Assembly (NCBI GenBank): GCA_020638975.1
Contig: JACKHN010000011.1
Location: 251,123-315,122 of the forward strand
From: Planctomycetaceae bacterium
GTDB lineage: Bacteria; Planctomycetota; Planctomycetia; Pirellulales; Pirellulaceae
Direction: 5' to 3'
Length of the DNA: 64,000 nt
This document shows positions 7,943-15,723 of the stretch, in pieces (within the stretch, counting starts at the first letter, position 1; each line of letters begins with the position of its first letter). The notes beneath the pieces are model-generated. The model did not search any database. It was not told where the DNA came from and worked only from the letters and a program-made list of their open reading frames with translations. A program made the position numbers and the translations under genes.

Positions 7943-8542
7943 TTGAGTTATTGGAAATTTGTCGCGACCGGCTGCGTGCTCGGACTCTTTATCGAAGCCG
8001 AGTTTCGCTTGCTCGGTCGGTTCAACCCAGGCGCCATGTGTTTCGCGATGGTCTGCTATCCAATGTTCGTCTCGTTGGCGTATCTAGGCAGTCGCTTGAT
8101 CGATCGCTTCGTGCGTCACCAGTTTGCTGGCGATCTGCTGCATTACTTTAGCTGTGGGCTGTTTGGCCTTGCCGTGGAATGGACGCTGCTCGGCAACTCG
8201 CCCTGGGGCAATCCGAAAGCGGTGCAATCCGCCATGTTCTGTATGTGGGCAGCTTTCTGCTTCGGGCCTCGTGTCCTATTGCGAAACGCGGAGCAACGCT
8301 GGCTACTTCGCAAGTTGATCTGGTGGCTTCTGGCGGGATACGGCGTTGTTTCCATCGGCGTGGCCATCGCGATCCGCGATCCGCAGCAGCGGTTTGTCGT
8401 GATTCTACTTTCGACGATGGCAGTGTACTTTGTGATTAACATCCTGTTGGCACTTCTTGCGATCCAATCGTGGCGGCACTCGCGTCGACTTGAAGCAAGT
8501 GCTGCCAGCGAAGATTTGGATCAAGGTCTTTCCGGACCGTGA
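7943..8542 (+). CDS. Multi-pass membrane protein, unknown function
   Basis: The 199-residue product starts at TTG 7943, preceded by AAGGGA about 9 bases upstream. Five to six hydrophobic segments cover most of the chain, and FRLLGRFNPGAMCFAMVCYP and WTLLGNSPWGNPKAVQ lie between them. The C-terminal tail (HSRRLEASAASEDLDQGLSGP) is polar and likely cytoplasmic. I do not recognise the family. It converges on the membrane protein gene at 8554-8961, with only 11 bases between the two stops. Confidence 0.65.
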   Translation: MSYWKFVATGCVLGLFIEAEFRLLGRFNPGAMCFAMVCYPMFVSLAYLGSRLIDRFVRHQFAGDLLHYFSCGLFGLAVEWTLLGNSPWGNPKAVQSAMFCMWAAFCFGPRVLLRNAEQRWLLRKLIWWLLAGYGVVSIGVAIAIRDPQQRFVVILLSTMAVYFVINILLALLAIQSWRHSRRLEASAASEDLDQGLSGP

Positions 8543-8553
8543 CCTATTGAAGT

Positions 8554-8961
8554 TCATACAATCTCAGCATTCGTCACTCGTTCAAAGTTCGATGGAGTGT
8601 TTGCGTAGCGAGGCTTGCCGTGCAGGCGTGCATACAGGGCGATGTGTGCGAAGTGTGAGATCGCGAGTACAACCAGCACCATGCCGGTCTTCGTGCTCAG
8701 CAACTCGATGGCTTCGACCAGATCGATCGCATAGCCACCCATCTTCAGCGTCAACAAGATGCAGCCGATGTGGAGCAAGTAAAAGCCGACCGACAGAAGA
8801 TGACTGAGCGAATGAGCGAGTTCGTCATTGCCCTTACAGCCCTTGGCGAGGAACACTCGCCCGTGAACGCGAAGCGTCCGGCCAACCCAAACGGTCAGCG
8901 CGATGCCGATCGTGACATAGCACAGATGTGTCGCGGGCATGATGGTGATGGCGTCGAACAT
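8554..8961 (-). CDS. Four-helix membrane protein, paralogue 2 of a tandem pair
   Basis: This 135-residue protein has about four hydrophobic segments and is clearly related to its upstream neighbour (9019-9396). Matching stretches are TVWVGRTLRVHGRVFLAKG / TIWVARTLHDRGRIFLVNC, GND/GNE-ELA, LLSVGFYLLHIG / LLVVGFYLVNFG and ELLSTKTGMVLVVL / EFLSTKIGLVLLIL. The ATG at 8961 has GGAG about 7 bases upstream. The conserved Arg-rich loop after helix 1 and the GN(D/E)ELA turn suggest a conserved role, but I do not recognise the family. It is the second gene of a two-gene minus-strand unit divergent from the symporter. Confidence 0.7.
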   Translation of the reverse strand: MFDAITIMPATHLCYVTIGIALTVWVGRTLRVHGRVFLAKGCKGNDELAHSLSHLLSVGFYLLHIGCILLTLKMGGYAIDLVEAIELLSTKTGMVLVVLAISHFAHIALYARLHGKPRYANTPSNFERVTNAEIV

Positions 8962-9018
8962 GATTTGTCTCCTTGTGGTGTATGTGGTGCGGCTTGTGAC
9001 GGCACCCTGCGAGGTTGT

Positions 9019-9396
9019 TTAACGTGAGAACAATTGGCTGTTGGCGACACGAACGGGCGACTTTTTCTCGCCCATTCGCGTGAAAACGAAAATGTTGAAA
9101 AAGTGCATTGCGCCCAGGATCAGCAGCACGAGTCCGATCTTTGTGGACAGGAATTCAATCGACTCGGTGAAGCTGGTAGGTTTCATGCCGTACTTCAGCG
9201 CGAGTGTGACATAGCCGAAGTTCACCAAGTAAAATCCGACCACCAGCAGGTCGTTGATCGAGTCCGCCAGCTTTTCATTACCCTTGGCACAGTTGACCAA
9301 AAAGATCCGCCCTCGGTCGTGCAGCGTCCTGGCAACCCAGATTGTGATGGCCGCACTGATGCCGAGATATACGAGATACGTTGTTGACATGGTCAT
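9019..9396 (-). CDS. Four-helix membrane protein, paralogue 1 of a tandem pair
   Basis: The product has 125 residues when started at the ATG at 9396, which has a strong GGAGGA 7 bases upstream; the longer frame adds a basic stretch without support. It has about four transmembrane segments and shares perhaps half its residues with the gene that follows it (8554-8961), indicating tandem duplication. The C-terminus FTRMGEKKSPVRVANSQLFSR is polar. No family recognised. It lies head-to-head with the sodium/solute symporter gene, under 100 bases separating the two starts. Confidence 0.72.
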   Translation of the reverse strand: MTMSTTYLVYLGISAAITIWVARTLHDRGRIFLVNCAKGNEKLADSINDLLVVGFYLVNFGYVTLALKYGMKPTSFTESIEFLSTKIGLVLLILGAMHFFNIFVFTRMGEKKSPVRVANSQLFSR

Positions 9397-9492
9397 CGCT
9401 GTCTCCTCCAATGCCCACTTGCTTTCGCGTCTCCGTCGTTTGCCACTTGTCAAACCGCGATCAACCGCTACGAGTTAACCGAACTTTTTCCT

Positions 9493-11118
9493 ATGAACGA
9501 ATTCGTTGCCGAAGCCGCGACCAAGACGAACTTCACGCCGATTGATTGGTGCATCGTCGTCGCCTACCTACTCGTGTCGTTGGCGATTGGGTTGGTTGTG
9601 AAGCGTTTTGCGACCAGCATGAGCGCGTACATCGCCGCAGGCCGAAACGTTGGCGTGTGGCTGGGCGTGGCTTCGATGACCGGGACCGAGCTAGGTCTGA
9701 TCACCGTCATGTACTCCGCCGAGAAGGGCTTTAAGGGAGGCTTCGCCGCCTTTCACATCGCGGTACTGGCCGGGATGGTGACTTTCGTAATTGGAGTCAC
9801 GGGATTCATCGTCGCTCCGCTACGAGAAACCGGCGTGTTGACGATTCCCGAGTACTATGGCCGCCGCTACGGAAATCGCACTCGGATATTGGGCGGGATC
9901 ATTTTGGCCGGTGGCGGTATTCTGAATATGGGGTTGTTTCTTAAAGTCGGATCGATGTTCATCGTCGGCGTCACGGGCTTGTCGCAACAAGGATGGGCGA
10001 TGCCCGTCGTGATGACGACGCTGCTTGCCTTGGTGCTGGTTTACACCGTTCTTGGCGGCATGATTTCGGTGATCGTGACCGACTACATTCAATTCGTGGT
10101 CTTGGCGTTTGGATTGCTGCTGGCGACTTGGCTCGCCGTTGCCAAGCTTGGTTGGGACAATATCTTTACGACGGTCGAATCGACGATGGGAGCGGGCGGC
10201 TTCAATCCGTTCGTTTCAGAAGGTCACTTCGGCGTCGAGTACGTGTTGTGGATGGCGTTCCTCGGGATCGTCGGTTGTGCGCTCTGGCCAACGGCAGTCG
10301 CTCGGGCGCTCGCGATGGAAAGTACCGAGGCGGTCAAGCGAGGCTTTCGTTGGTCGTCGATTTCCTTCACGATTCGATTCCTGATTCCTTATTTCTGGGG
10401 CATCTGTGCCTTGGTGTTCTTTGTGCACCATGAACCGCAACTCGCCGCGGCATTCGGAATCGGTGGTGAGTCATCACCCAACGGCGAGCCACCTGCCAAT
10501 GCCTTGTATGCGATGCCACTGTTCATCGGACGTTTGCTGCCAGCGGGCGTGATCGGAATTGTTTCCGCCGCCATGATCGCGGCTTTTATGTCGACACACG
10601 ACAGCTATTTGCTGTGCTGGAGCAGTGTGATCGTACAAGACGTCATCGCGCCGCTTTCGCAGAAACGCCTTGACACGAAGACGCGAGTATTGCTAACGCG
10701 GATCTCGATCGTTGCGATCGGCGTTTACATCTGGGCCTGGGGATTGTTCTACAAAGGCCGCGACGATATTTGGGATTATATGGCGATTACCGGCGCGATC
10801 TATTTCACGGGAGCGTTCGCACTGCTTGCTGGCGGCTTGTATTGGAAGCGAGCCAGTTCGACAGGCGCCTTCTGTGCCTTGATCGCCGGCTGCTCGGCGG
10901 TGATTGGACTTGCGCCCATTCGTGATCCAGTTGCAGGCGTGGTACTCGCCGCTCTGGGCCGAGAGGCTTCTCCGGCAGCGGTCGCCGAATTCTTGACCAG
11001 TGCGCGCGTGGGGCTGGGAACCATTTGCTTCACGCTGGTCGTGTTTGTGGTCGTCTCGCTCTTGTTCCCCGACGCGGCGAAGCAAGAGGACTCTGAAGCA
11101 ACGGAAGGAGCAACTTGA
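9493..11118 (+). CDS. Sodium:solute symporter (SSS family)
   Basis: This is a 541-residue inner-membrane transporter with about 13 to 14 hydrophobic segments spread over the whole chain, the normal size for the SSS family. Family marks include the N-terminal WCIVVAYLLVSLAIGLVVKR, the SMTGTELGLITVMYSAEKGF segment around the first unwound helix, and GIVSAAMIAAFMSTHDSYLL near residue 355, where the Ser/Thr-rich helix 8 contributes to the sodium site. It would import a small organic solute (sugar, carboxylate or similar) with sodium. The last base of the TGA stop is the first base of a 48-codon gene, pointing to translational coupling. Substrate unknown. Confidence 0.92.
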   Translation: MNEFVAEAATKTNFTPIDWCIVVAYLLVSLAIGLVVKRFATSMSAYIAAGRNVGVWLGVASMTGTELGLITVMYSAEKGFKGGFAAFHIAVLAGMVTFVIGVTGFIVAPLRETGVLTIPEYYGRRYGNRTRILGGIILAGGGILNMGLFLKVGSMFIVGVTGLSQQGWAMPVVMTTLLALVLVYTVLGGMISVIVTDYIQFVVLAFGLLLATWLAVAKLGWDNIFTTVESTMGAGGFNPFVSEGHFGVEYVLWMAFLGIVGCALWPTAVARALAMESTEAVKRGFRWSSISFTIRFLIPYFWGICALVFFVHHEPQLAAAFGIGGESSPNGEPPANALYAMPLFIGRLLPAGVIGIVSAAMIAAFMSTHDSYLLCWSSVIVQDVIAPLSQKRLDTKTRVLLTRISIVAIGVYIWAWGLFYKGRDDIWDYMAITGAIYFTGAFALLAGGLYWKRASSTGAFCALIAGCSAVIGLAPIRDPVAGVVLAALGREASPAAVAEFLTSARVGLGTICFTLVVFVVVSLLFPDAAKQEDSEATEGAT

Positions 11119-11264
11119 TGTCCTGGATGTTGCTGTGGAAAGTGGTATTGCTGGTTACGATCGGTTGCTTTTCGATCATGACGATTGTTGTCACGATTGG
11201 CGGGGCGTTAGATATCCGCCGGCTCTTCGAGCGTCTGAAAGAAGACCGAGACGAAGAAGCGTAG
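11118..11264 (+). CDS. 48-residue single-helix membrane protein, likely symporter partner
   Basis: The start codon overlaps the symporter stop by one base (TGATG), with GGAAGGAG upstream inside the symporter gene. The protein begins MSWMLLWKVVLLVTIGCFSI, crosses the membrane once (about residues 4-28, ending IVVTIGG), and has a charged cytoplasmic tail (LDIRRLFERLKEDRDEEA). The 'W-K-hydrophobic-VTIGGxxDIRxLFxxL' layout looks like small accessory proteins encoded after some SSS transporters. The proposed role as a stabilising or regulating subunit is inference from overlap and topology. Confidence 0.75.
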   Translation: MSWMLLWKVVLLVTIGCFSIMTIVVTIGGALDIRRLFERLKEDRDEEA

Positions 11265-11297
11265 ACCTTTGCTTTGGGGACACCAGCTTTACGCTGA

Positions 11298-11355
11298 GTA
11301 GGACGGACGCCTCGTCCGTCCGTTTCGTTGCGGACGGACGAGGCGTCCGTCCTAC
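11298..11355. repeat. Perfect palindrome, GTAGGACGGACG family
   Basis: Two 25-base arms (11298-11322 and 11331-11355) are exact reverse complements, with an 8-base loop. It lies between the converging symporter unit and kbl, so it could end transcription both ways. It shares its arm sequence, with a few changes, with the palindrome at 18248-18318. Unlike the 5643 and 29948 elements, no flanking duplication is seen. Confidence 0.8.
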
Positions 11356-11376
11356 ACCCAATACGGCACTGCCGCC

Positions 11377-12561
11377 CTACGAAGACAGCTCGGAAAATGC
11401 CTTCAACGCCCGCTCGATATGTTCGTCGGTGTGGGCTGCGGACATTTGGATGCGTAACCGCGCTGCACCTTCGGGGACGACCGGGAACCCGAATCCGATC
11501 ACGAAGACGCCCTTCTTCAACAACTCCTCCGATAATCGTATCGCCTTGGCGGTGTCGCCGACGATGATTGGCAAGATAGCTGTCGGCGATTCGAGAACTT
11601 CAAAGCCAAGATTCTGCAAGCCGCTGCGCATCTTTGCGACGTTCTGGTGAAGTCTTGTCACACGTTCGGGCTCACGTTCCAGGATCTCTAACGCTTTGGC
11701 CGCACTGCACGCGACGGTTGGCGGCAACGCATTCGAGAACAGCTGCGGGCGACTGCGTTGAATCAAGTAGTCAATCACCTCGCGAGGCCCAGCAACGTAT
11801 CCGCCCGCTGCTCCGCCTAACGCCTTTCCTAGTGTTCCTGTAAAAACATCGACGCCAGCGGGGCCCGTGGCTGTGATTCCAAAGTGTTCGTGAACACCGC
11901 GACCATGTTGCCCAAGCACGCCGGTTCCGTGGGAGTCGTCGACGACCAGCGTCGCGCCATGCTCGCGGCAGACCTCTGTCAACTCGGGGAGCTTTGCGAT
12001 ATCGCCTTCCATGCTGAAGACGCCGTCGGTGACGACGATCTTCACGGGTGATTGTTCGACTTCGCCGAGGACGCTTCGCATTGAATCGAGATCACTATGC
12101 GCGTAGACCTTGCGAGTGGCCTGACGGGCGAGTCGCGTCGCGTCGATGATGCTGGCGTGGTTCAACTCGTCCGAGACAATGGCATCGCCTTCCTGGACGA
12201 GGTTCGTGATCAGCCCTTCGTTGGCATTCCAACAACTGACGTAGGTCAACGCGGCTTCGGTGCCGAGAAACCTTGCGATGCGATCTTCAAGTGCGAGGTG
12301 GCAATCAAATGTTCCGCAGATGAACCGCACACTTGCAGTTCCTGCCCCGTACTTCTTCAGCCCGGCGATACCTGCTTCGACGACTTCGGGATGATTGGCA
12401 AGGCCAAGGTAGTTGTTCGAGCAGAAGACAAGTACTTCGCCGATCTCGGCAATTTGCGTGACGGGAGCCATCGGGGCGGTGAGATGCCGCAGAAGCTTGT
12501 ACGTACCCGCCGCGCGAAGCTCGTCGAGTGTGCCACGAAGCCGATGGGACAGAGCAGACAT
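11377..12561 (-). CDS. kbl: Glycine C-acetyltransferase (2-amino-3-ketobutyrate CoA ligase)
   Basis: This PLP enzyme has 394 residues from the ATG at 12561, which has AGGA 9 bases upstream; the open frame extends 20 residues further without support. It belongs to the alpha-oxoamine synthase family: SNNYLGLANHPEV near the start, GAGTASVRFICGTFDCHLALE (substrate loop), VVDDSHGTGVLG, and the PLP lysine in GTLGKALGGAAGG. The RFICGT stretch is characteristic of Kbl rather than BioF or ALAS. It cleaves 2-amino-3-ketobutyrate with CoA to glycine and acetyl-CoA, completing threonine breakdown in the cytoplasm. The usual partner, threonine dehydrogenase, is not in the window; the adjacent gene at 12612 is unrelated. 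Confidence 0.92.
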   Translation of the reverse strand: MSALSHRLRGTLDELRAAGTYKLLRHLTAPMAPVTQIAEIGEVLVFCSNNYLGLANHPEVVEAGIAGLKKYGAGTASVRFICGTFDCHLALEDRIARFLGTEAALTYVSCWNANEGLITNLVQEGDAIVSDELNHASIIDATRLARQATRKVYAHSDLDSMRSVLGEVEQSPVKIVVTDGVFSMEGDIAKLPELTEVCREHGATLVVDDSHGTGVLGQHGRGVHEHFGITATGPAGVDVFTGTLGKALGGAAGGYVAGPREVIDYLIQRSRPQLFSNALPPTVACSAAKALEILEREPERVTRLHQNVAKMRSGLQNLGFEVLESPTAILPIIVGDTAKAIRLSEELLKKGVFVIGFGFPVVPEGAARLRIQMSAAHTDEHIERALKAFSELSS

Positions 12562-12611
12562 GTTCGTAGATCCTGAGTCTTGCGAGCAAGTGAACCGTTG
12601 ATCGTGTTCGA

Positions 12612-13724
12612 TCAATCCCACTCGCCCAGTTGAATGCGTCGTTCGATAATCTCACCGTCTCGAAGCAAAGTCACATCGACGATGTGTCCGGCGTCGTGTT
12701 CGGCGATCATCGCGGTGAGCGACAGGAAGTCGCCGACCTTTTTGGTGTCGTAAGTCACGAAGACGTCCCCCGGTCGCAAACCTGCTTTCTCGGCGGCACT
12801 TCCTTCGGTCACATGCCCGACTTCCCAGGCTGCGTTGTCAATCTGTGTCGGTTGAATGCCCAGAAACGCTCCACGCCGGCGATCGATTCGCGCAGCGAGG
12901 GCCTCGCGCAGTTTGGCTTCGCCATCGCCAGTCATCTTGGTTCCGAACAAATCCATGCGAGTCGCCCGTTGGCACGGTGCCAAGTGGACGACGGCTCCGT
13001 CGCCGATCTCCAAATACAAGAGCCGGACGAACTCCAGCCGCGGTAGTGTCTTTAACGGAGCCAATCCCGCATCGGTAATCTTGGCACGTTTGATTTTGAC
13101 GAGTTGGATATTCGGCATGTCCGCGATGTGTGCCACCCAGTCGTCTTCGACCTTCGCGCCGACGAACGAGACTTGCTGGACATCATGCAGGAATTGTAGC
13201 CATCGCAAATCGGCGGCCTCGCCTCGCCAGTTGTCGTTAATCTCGACCGTAAACAACGGCCCCATGGCCGAGGACAGTTCTTGATGGTTCCGATCGATGT
13301 GGGCTCCCAGTCGTTGCAACTCATCCAGCGCGTGTTGTTGACGGAGCGTATCGAGTTTATCGAGTGCGTCGCGAGCGTGTCGTGCCGCCGCCGTCACGCG
13401 GGCAGCCGCAAGCTTCTCAAGCGACTCGCGTGCCGCAGTCTCGGTGGCAATGTCTCCGGCGACCGCCAACTGCTGGAGCACGTAGATTCCGCGTGTGGTC
13501 ACTTCCAGTCCATGCTCGGCGATCCCTTCCATTAACGGAGCGATGGCCGCGATTCCGCTATTAATCAGATTCTTTGTCGCGGCATCTCGCTTCCTGAAGC
13601 TCTCGGCGCTCAGTTCGTTCACCCACGTTTCGATCTCGGTAGGTGGCGGGGTGGGCTCTTGTGCCACAGCCATCGTGACGGCGATTGTGAGCAGAAGGAG
13701 GAGAGTTGTGGTGAGGAATCGCAT
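12612..13724 (-). CDS. Exported PDZ-domain protein with leucine-repeat-like middle
   Basis: The product has 370 residues from the ATG at 13724; the longer frame contains 72 further residues that look non-coding and overlap the divergent gene. It begins with a signal peptide (MRFLTTTLLLLLTIAVTMAVA). The next region (about 25-140) is helical and Ala-rich; about residues 155-270 carry degenerate leucine-rich-repeat units (NIQLVKIKRAKITDAGLAPL, then LEFVRLLYLEIGDGAV). A PDZ domain occupies about 285-365 (AFLGIQ, GSAAEKAGLRPGDVFVTYD). No catalytic domain is present, so it probably binds partners or peptides in the periplasm. Planctomycetes have many such PDZ proteins of unknown role. Confidence 0.75.
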   Translation of the reverse strand: MRFLTTTLLLLLTIAVTMAVAQEPTPPPTEIETWVNELSAESFRKRDAATKNLINSGIAAIAPLMEGIAEHGLEVTTRGIYVLQQLAVAGDIATETAARESLEKLAAARVTAAARHARDALDKLDTLRQQHALDELQRLGAHIDRNHQELSSAMGPLFTVEINDNWRGEAADLRWLQFLHDVQQVSFVGAKVEDDWVAHIADMPNIQLVKIKRAKITDAGLAPLKTLPRLEFVRLLYLEIGDGAVVHLAPCQRATRMDLFGTKMTGDGEAKLREALAARIDRRRGAFLGIQPTQIDNAAWEVGHVTEGSAAEKAGLRPGDVFVTYDTKKVGDFLSLTAMIAEHDAGHIVDVTLLRDGEIIERRIQLGEWD

Positions 13725-13875
13725 GGGTGTCTCTCGATCGGGGCTTGCCAAGGTTGCATTCTGGCTTCTGTCTCGATTCGACGCCAGACGAATACGCCGC
13801 TGCCGGTTTCCCTTCCCGCACTGATCCGATTGGCCTAGAATGCGGCAGTTGCTTGTTATTGGGTTGGAGTTAGCC

Positions 13876-14886
13876 ATGCGAAAGCCAGACGGCCAAACGA
13901 TTTTCCTAGGCGGTGCCGCCATGGTTCTCATTCTGGTCACTTATCTTGCCGTCTTCAACAATCGGGGCGAAGCCGAGAACCAGGTTCCCCGATCGGGACC
14001 AATTTCGCTGGAAACCATTCCCTTCGATGGGCGGCAGGCTTTTCGCTATTTGGAGCAAATTTGCGAGATCGGCCCGCGGCCCAGTGCTTCACCGGGCATG
14101 ATCAAGCAGCAGGAGTTACTGACCAGCCACTTTAAGACGCTGGGGGCGAAGGTCGAAATGCAGGAGTTCGAGACGCGGCATCCGTCGGATGGATCACGCG
14201 TGGTCATGTCGAACATCATCATTCAGTGGCACCCTGAACGAATGCAGCGCGTGTTGCTGTGCGCTCACTACGACACGCGTCCTTACCCCGATCAGGATCG
14301 TCGAAACCCGCGTGGGACGTTCGTTGGTGCGAATGACGGAGCCAGTGGAGTTGCTGTGCTGATGGAGTTGGGTCGACACATGCCCGCGCTTGAGGGCCCC
14401 TTTGGCATCGATTTCATCCTGTTCGATGCTGAAGAGTTTATCTTCGATGCGAACCGTGACAAGTACTTTCTGGGCTCAGAACACTTTGCCCGCCAGTACG
14501 TCGCGGCCCCGCCCGCTTATCGTTATCGTGCCGGCGTGTTGCTGGATATGGTGGGTGACGAGCACTTGGATTTCTATCAGGAGCGGAACAGCTTGTTTCA
14601 CGCTCGGTCATTGGTGGATGGGATTTGGAATACGGCCAACCAGCTTGGCGTGCGAGAGTTCGTGCGGCGACCGGGCTATGAGATTAAAGATGACCACTTG
14701 GCGCTTAATACGATCGCTCGCATTCCGACATGCGACGTGATCGACTTCGATTACCCTCGCCCTCGTGCCGCAAGCTACTGGCACACGGAGGCCGACACGC
14801 CCGACAAGTGTTCGCCGTTGTCGCTGGCTAAAGTGGGTTGGGTCATGTTGGAATGGCTCAAAGGCATCGAACAGGTTCGAGAGTAA
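13876..14886 (+). CDS. M28-family zinc hydrolase, glutaminyl-cyclase-like
   Basis: This 336-residue protein has one N-terminal membrane anchor or signal (IFLGGAAMVLILVTYLAVF) and an M28 fold. Metal ligands are visible in order: His in LLCAHYDTRPYPD, Asp in GANDGASGVAVLMELG, Glu pair in FDAEEF, Asp in LLDMVGDEHL and His in YWHTEADTPDKC. The single-zinc layout with HTEADTPDK is typical of glutaminyl-peptide cyclotransferase-like members, which turn N-terminal Gln into pyroglutamate; aminopeptidase activity is the alternative. It would act in the periplasm. A start at 13876 is preferred over 13840 since it gives a cleaner N-terminus and a GGAG upstream. The gene that follows begins 22 bases downstream. 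Confidence 0.85.
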   Translation: MRKPDGQTIFLGGAAMVLILVTYLAVFNNRGEAENQVPRSGPISLETIPFDGRQAFRYLEQICEIGPRPSASPGMIKQQELLTSHFKTLGAKVEMQEFETRHPSDGSRVVMSNIIIQWHPERMQRVLLCAHYDTRPYPDQDRRNPRGTFVGANDGASGVAVLMELGRHMPALEGPFGIDFILFDAEEFIFDANRDKYFLGSEHFARQYVAAPPAYRYRAGVLLDMVGDEHLDFYQERNSLFHARSLVDGIWNTANQLGVREFVRRPGYEIKDDHLALNTIARIPTCDVIDFDYPRPRAASYWHTEADTPDKCSPLSLAKVGWVMLEWLKGIEQVRE

Positions 14887-14908
14887 CCCGCATCCGACGA
14901 CGAAGTAT

Positions 14909-15319
14909 ATGTGGTCTTATCTTGCATTCGCGGCGTTTCTGGTTGGTGCGTCGGCATTGTTGCTATGGGTGCATCAACGGGCGTGGAGCATTCATCAGCT
15001 GGAAGGGCTCGACGAGAGCACGCTGGATTTTCGTCGCAGGCAACATCGCCGACGCATGCAGGCCAGCGCGATGATCGGTGTTGTGGGATTCCTGGTCGTC
15101 ATCAGCTTGGCAATTGTCGACGCGATCATCACGACCGCTCTGTGGCTGGTCGTGTTGTCGTTAGTGGTCTGGATGTTGTTGCTGGCTTTCGCGGATATGG
15201 TGAGCAGCTTCTTTCATTACAATCAGGTTCGTGATCGACACGTCGCCGAGCACGCAACCCTTCAAGCTCAGGTGGACCGCCTTCGTCAACGCGAAGGTAA
15301 CGGTCAGAAACACGATTAG
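14909..15319 (+). CDS. Small membrane protein with C-terminal coiled coil
   Basis: The protein has 136 residues from the ATG at 14909. The first helix is SYLAFAAFLVGASALLLWV; a basic loop (STLDFRRRQHRRRMQASA) leads to two close hydrophobic segments (about 53-95), and the tail (VRDRHVAEHATLQAQVDRLRQRE) is predicted to be a coiled coil. I recognise no family. It lies in a same-strand series (M28 protein, this gene, zinc-ribbon protein, glycosyltransferase) with gaps of 17-51 bases, so it may be cotranscribed. Confidence 0.65.
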   Translation: MWSYLAFAAFLVGASALLLWVHQRAWSIHQLEGLDESTLDFRRRQHRRRMQASAMIGVVGFLVVISLAIVDAIITTALWLVVLSLVVWMLLLAFADMVSSFFHYNQVRDRHVAEHATLQAQVDRLRQREGNGQKHD

Positions 15320-15336
15320 GCGGACGAGCGAACGCG

Positions 15337-15672
15337 ATGAACGCTGTCAATGTAACGACCATCATTTGCCCTGACTGTGGTGCCGAATTGCCACCGACGG
15401 CGGAGATGTGTCAACGCTGTGGCAGCTCAACGGCGAAAGCCCCTGCGAGCGAATCGAAAGAAAATGCCAAGCATTTAATCAATCGACCGTGGGTTCTCGT
15501 CGTACTGATCCTGCACGTGGGATTCCTGGGGATTCCGGTGTATTGGAAGACGAAGTACTCGCTAAACACGCGGTTGTTCATGGTGATCGCTTCGATTGTC
15601 TATACCGTGGTTGCCGTCGCATTCATCGTGATCATGCTACAGTGGTTGATTCGCTTGATTACCGGCGGCTAG
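15337..15672 (+). CDS. Zinc-ribbon membrane protein
   Basis: This 111-residue protein starts with a zinc ribbon (CPDCGAELPPTAEMCQRCG, residues 11-29), continues through a polar linker, and has two transmembrane segments (about 53-70 and 80-104). Such 'zinc-ribbon plus helices' proteins are common in planctomycetes and of unknown role. It lies 17 bases after the coiled-coil protein and 51 bases before the glycosyltransferase, on the same strand. Confidence 0.72.
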   Translation: MNAVNVTTIICPDCGAELPPTAEMCQRCGSSTAKAPASESKENAKHLINRPWVLVVLILHVGFLGIPVYWKTKYSLNTRLFMVIASIVYTVVAVAFIVIMLQWLIRLITGG

Positions 15673-15723
15673 TTCTACGGTCGCCAGCCTTCAACCCGCT
15701 CACACTTGTTGGAACCCGCGTGC

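Noticed and set aside
11298..11355. Target duplications flanking the GTAGGA palindromes
   Set aside because: I compared the 10-12 bases on each side at 11298-11355 and 18248-18318 and found no convincing direct repeats, so I did not call these transposons.
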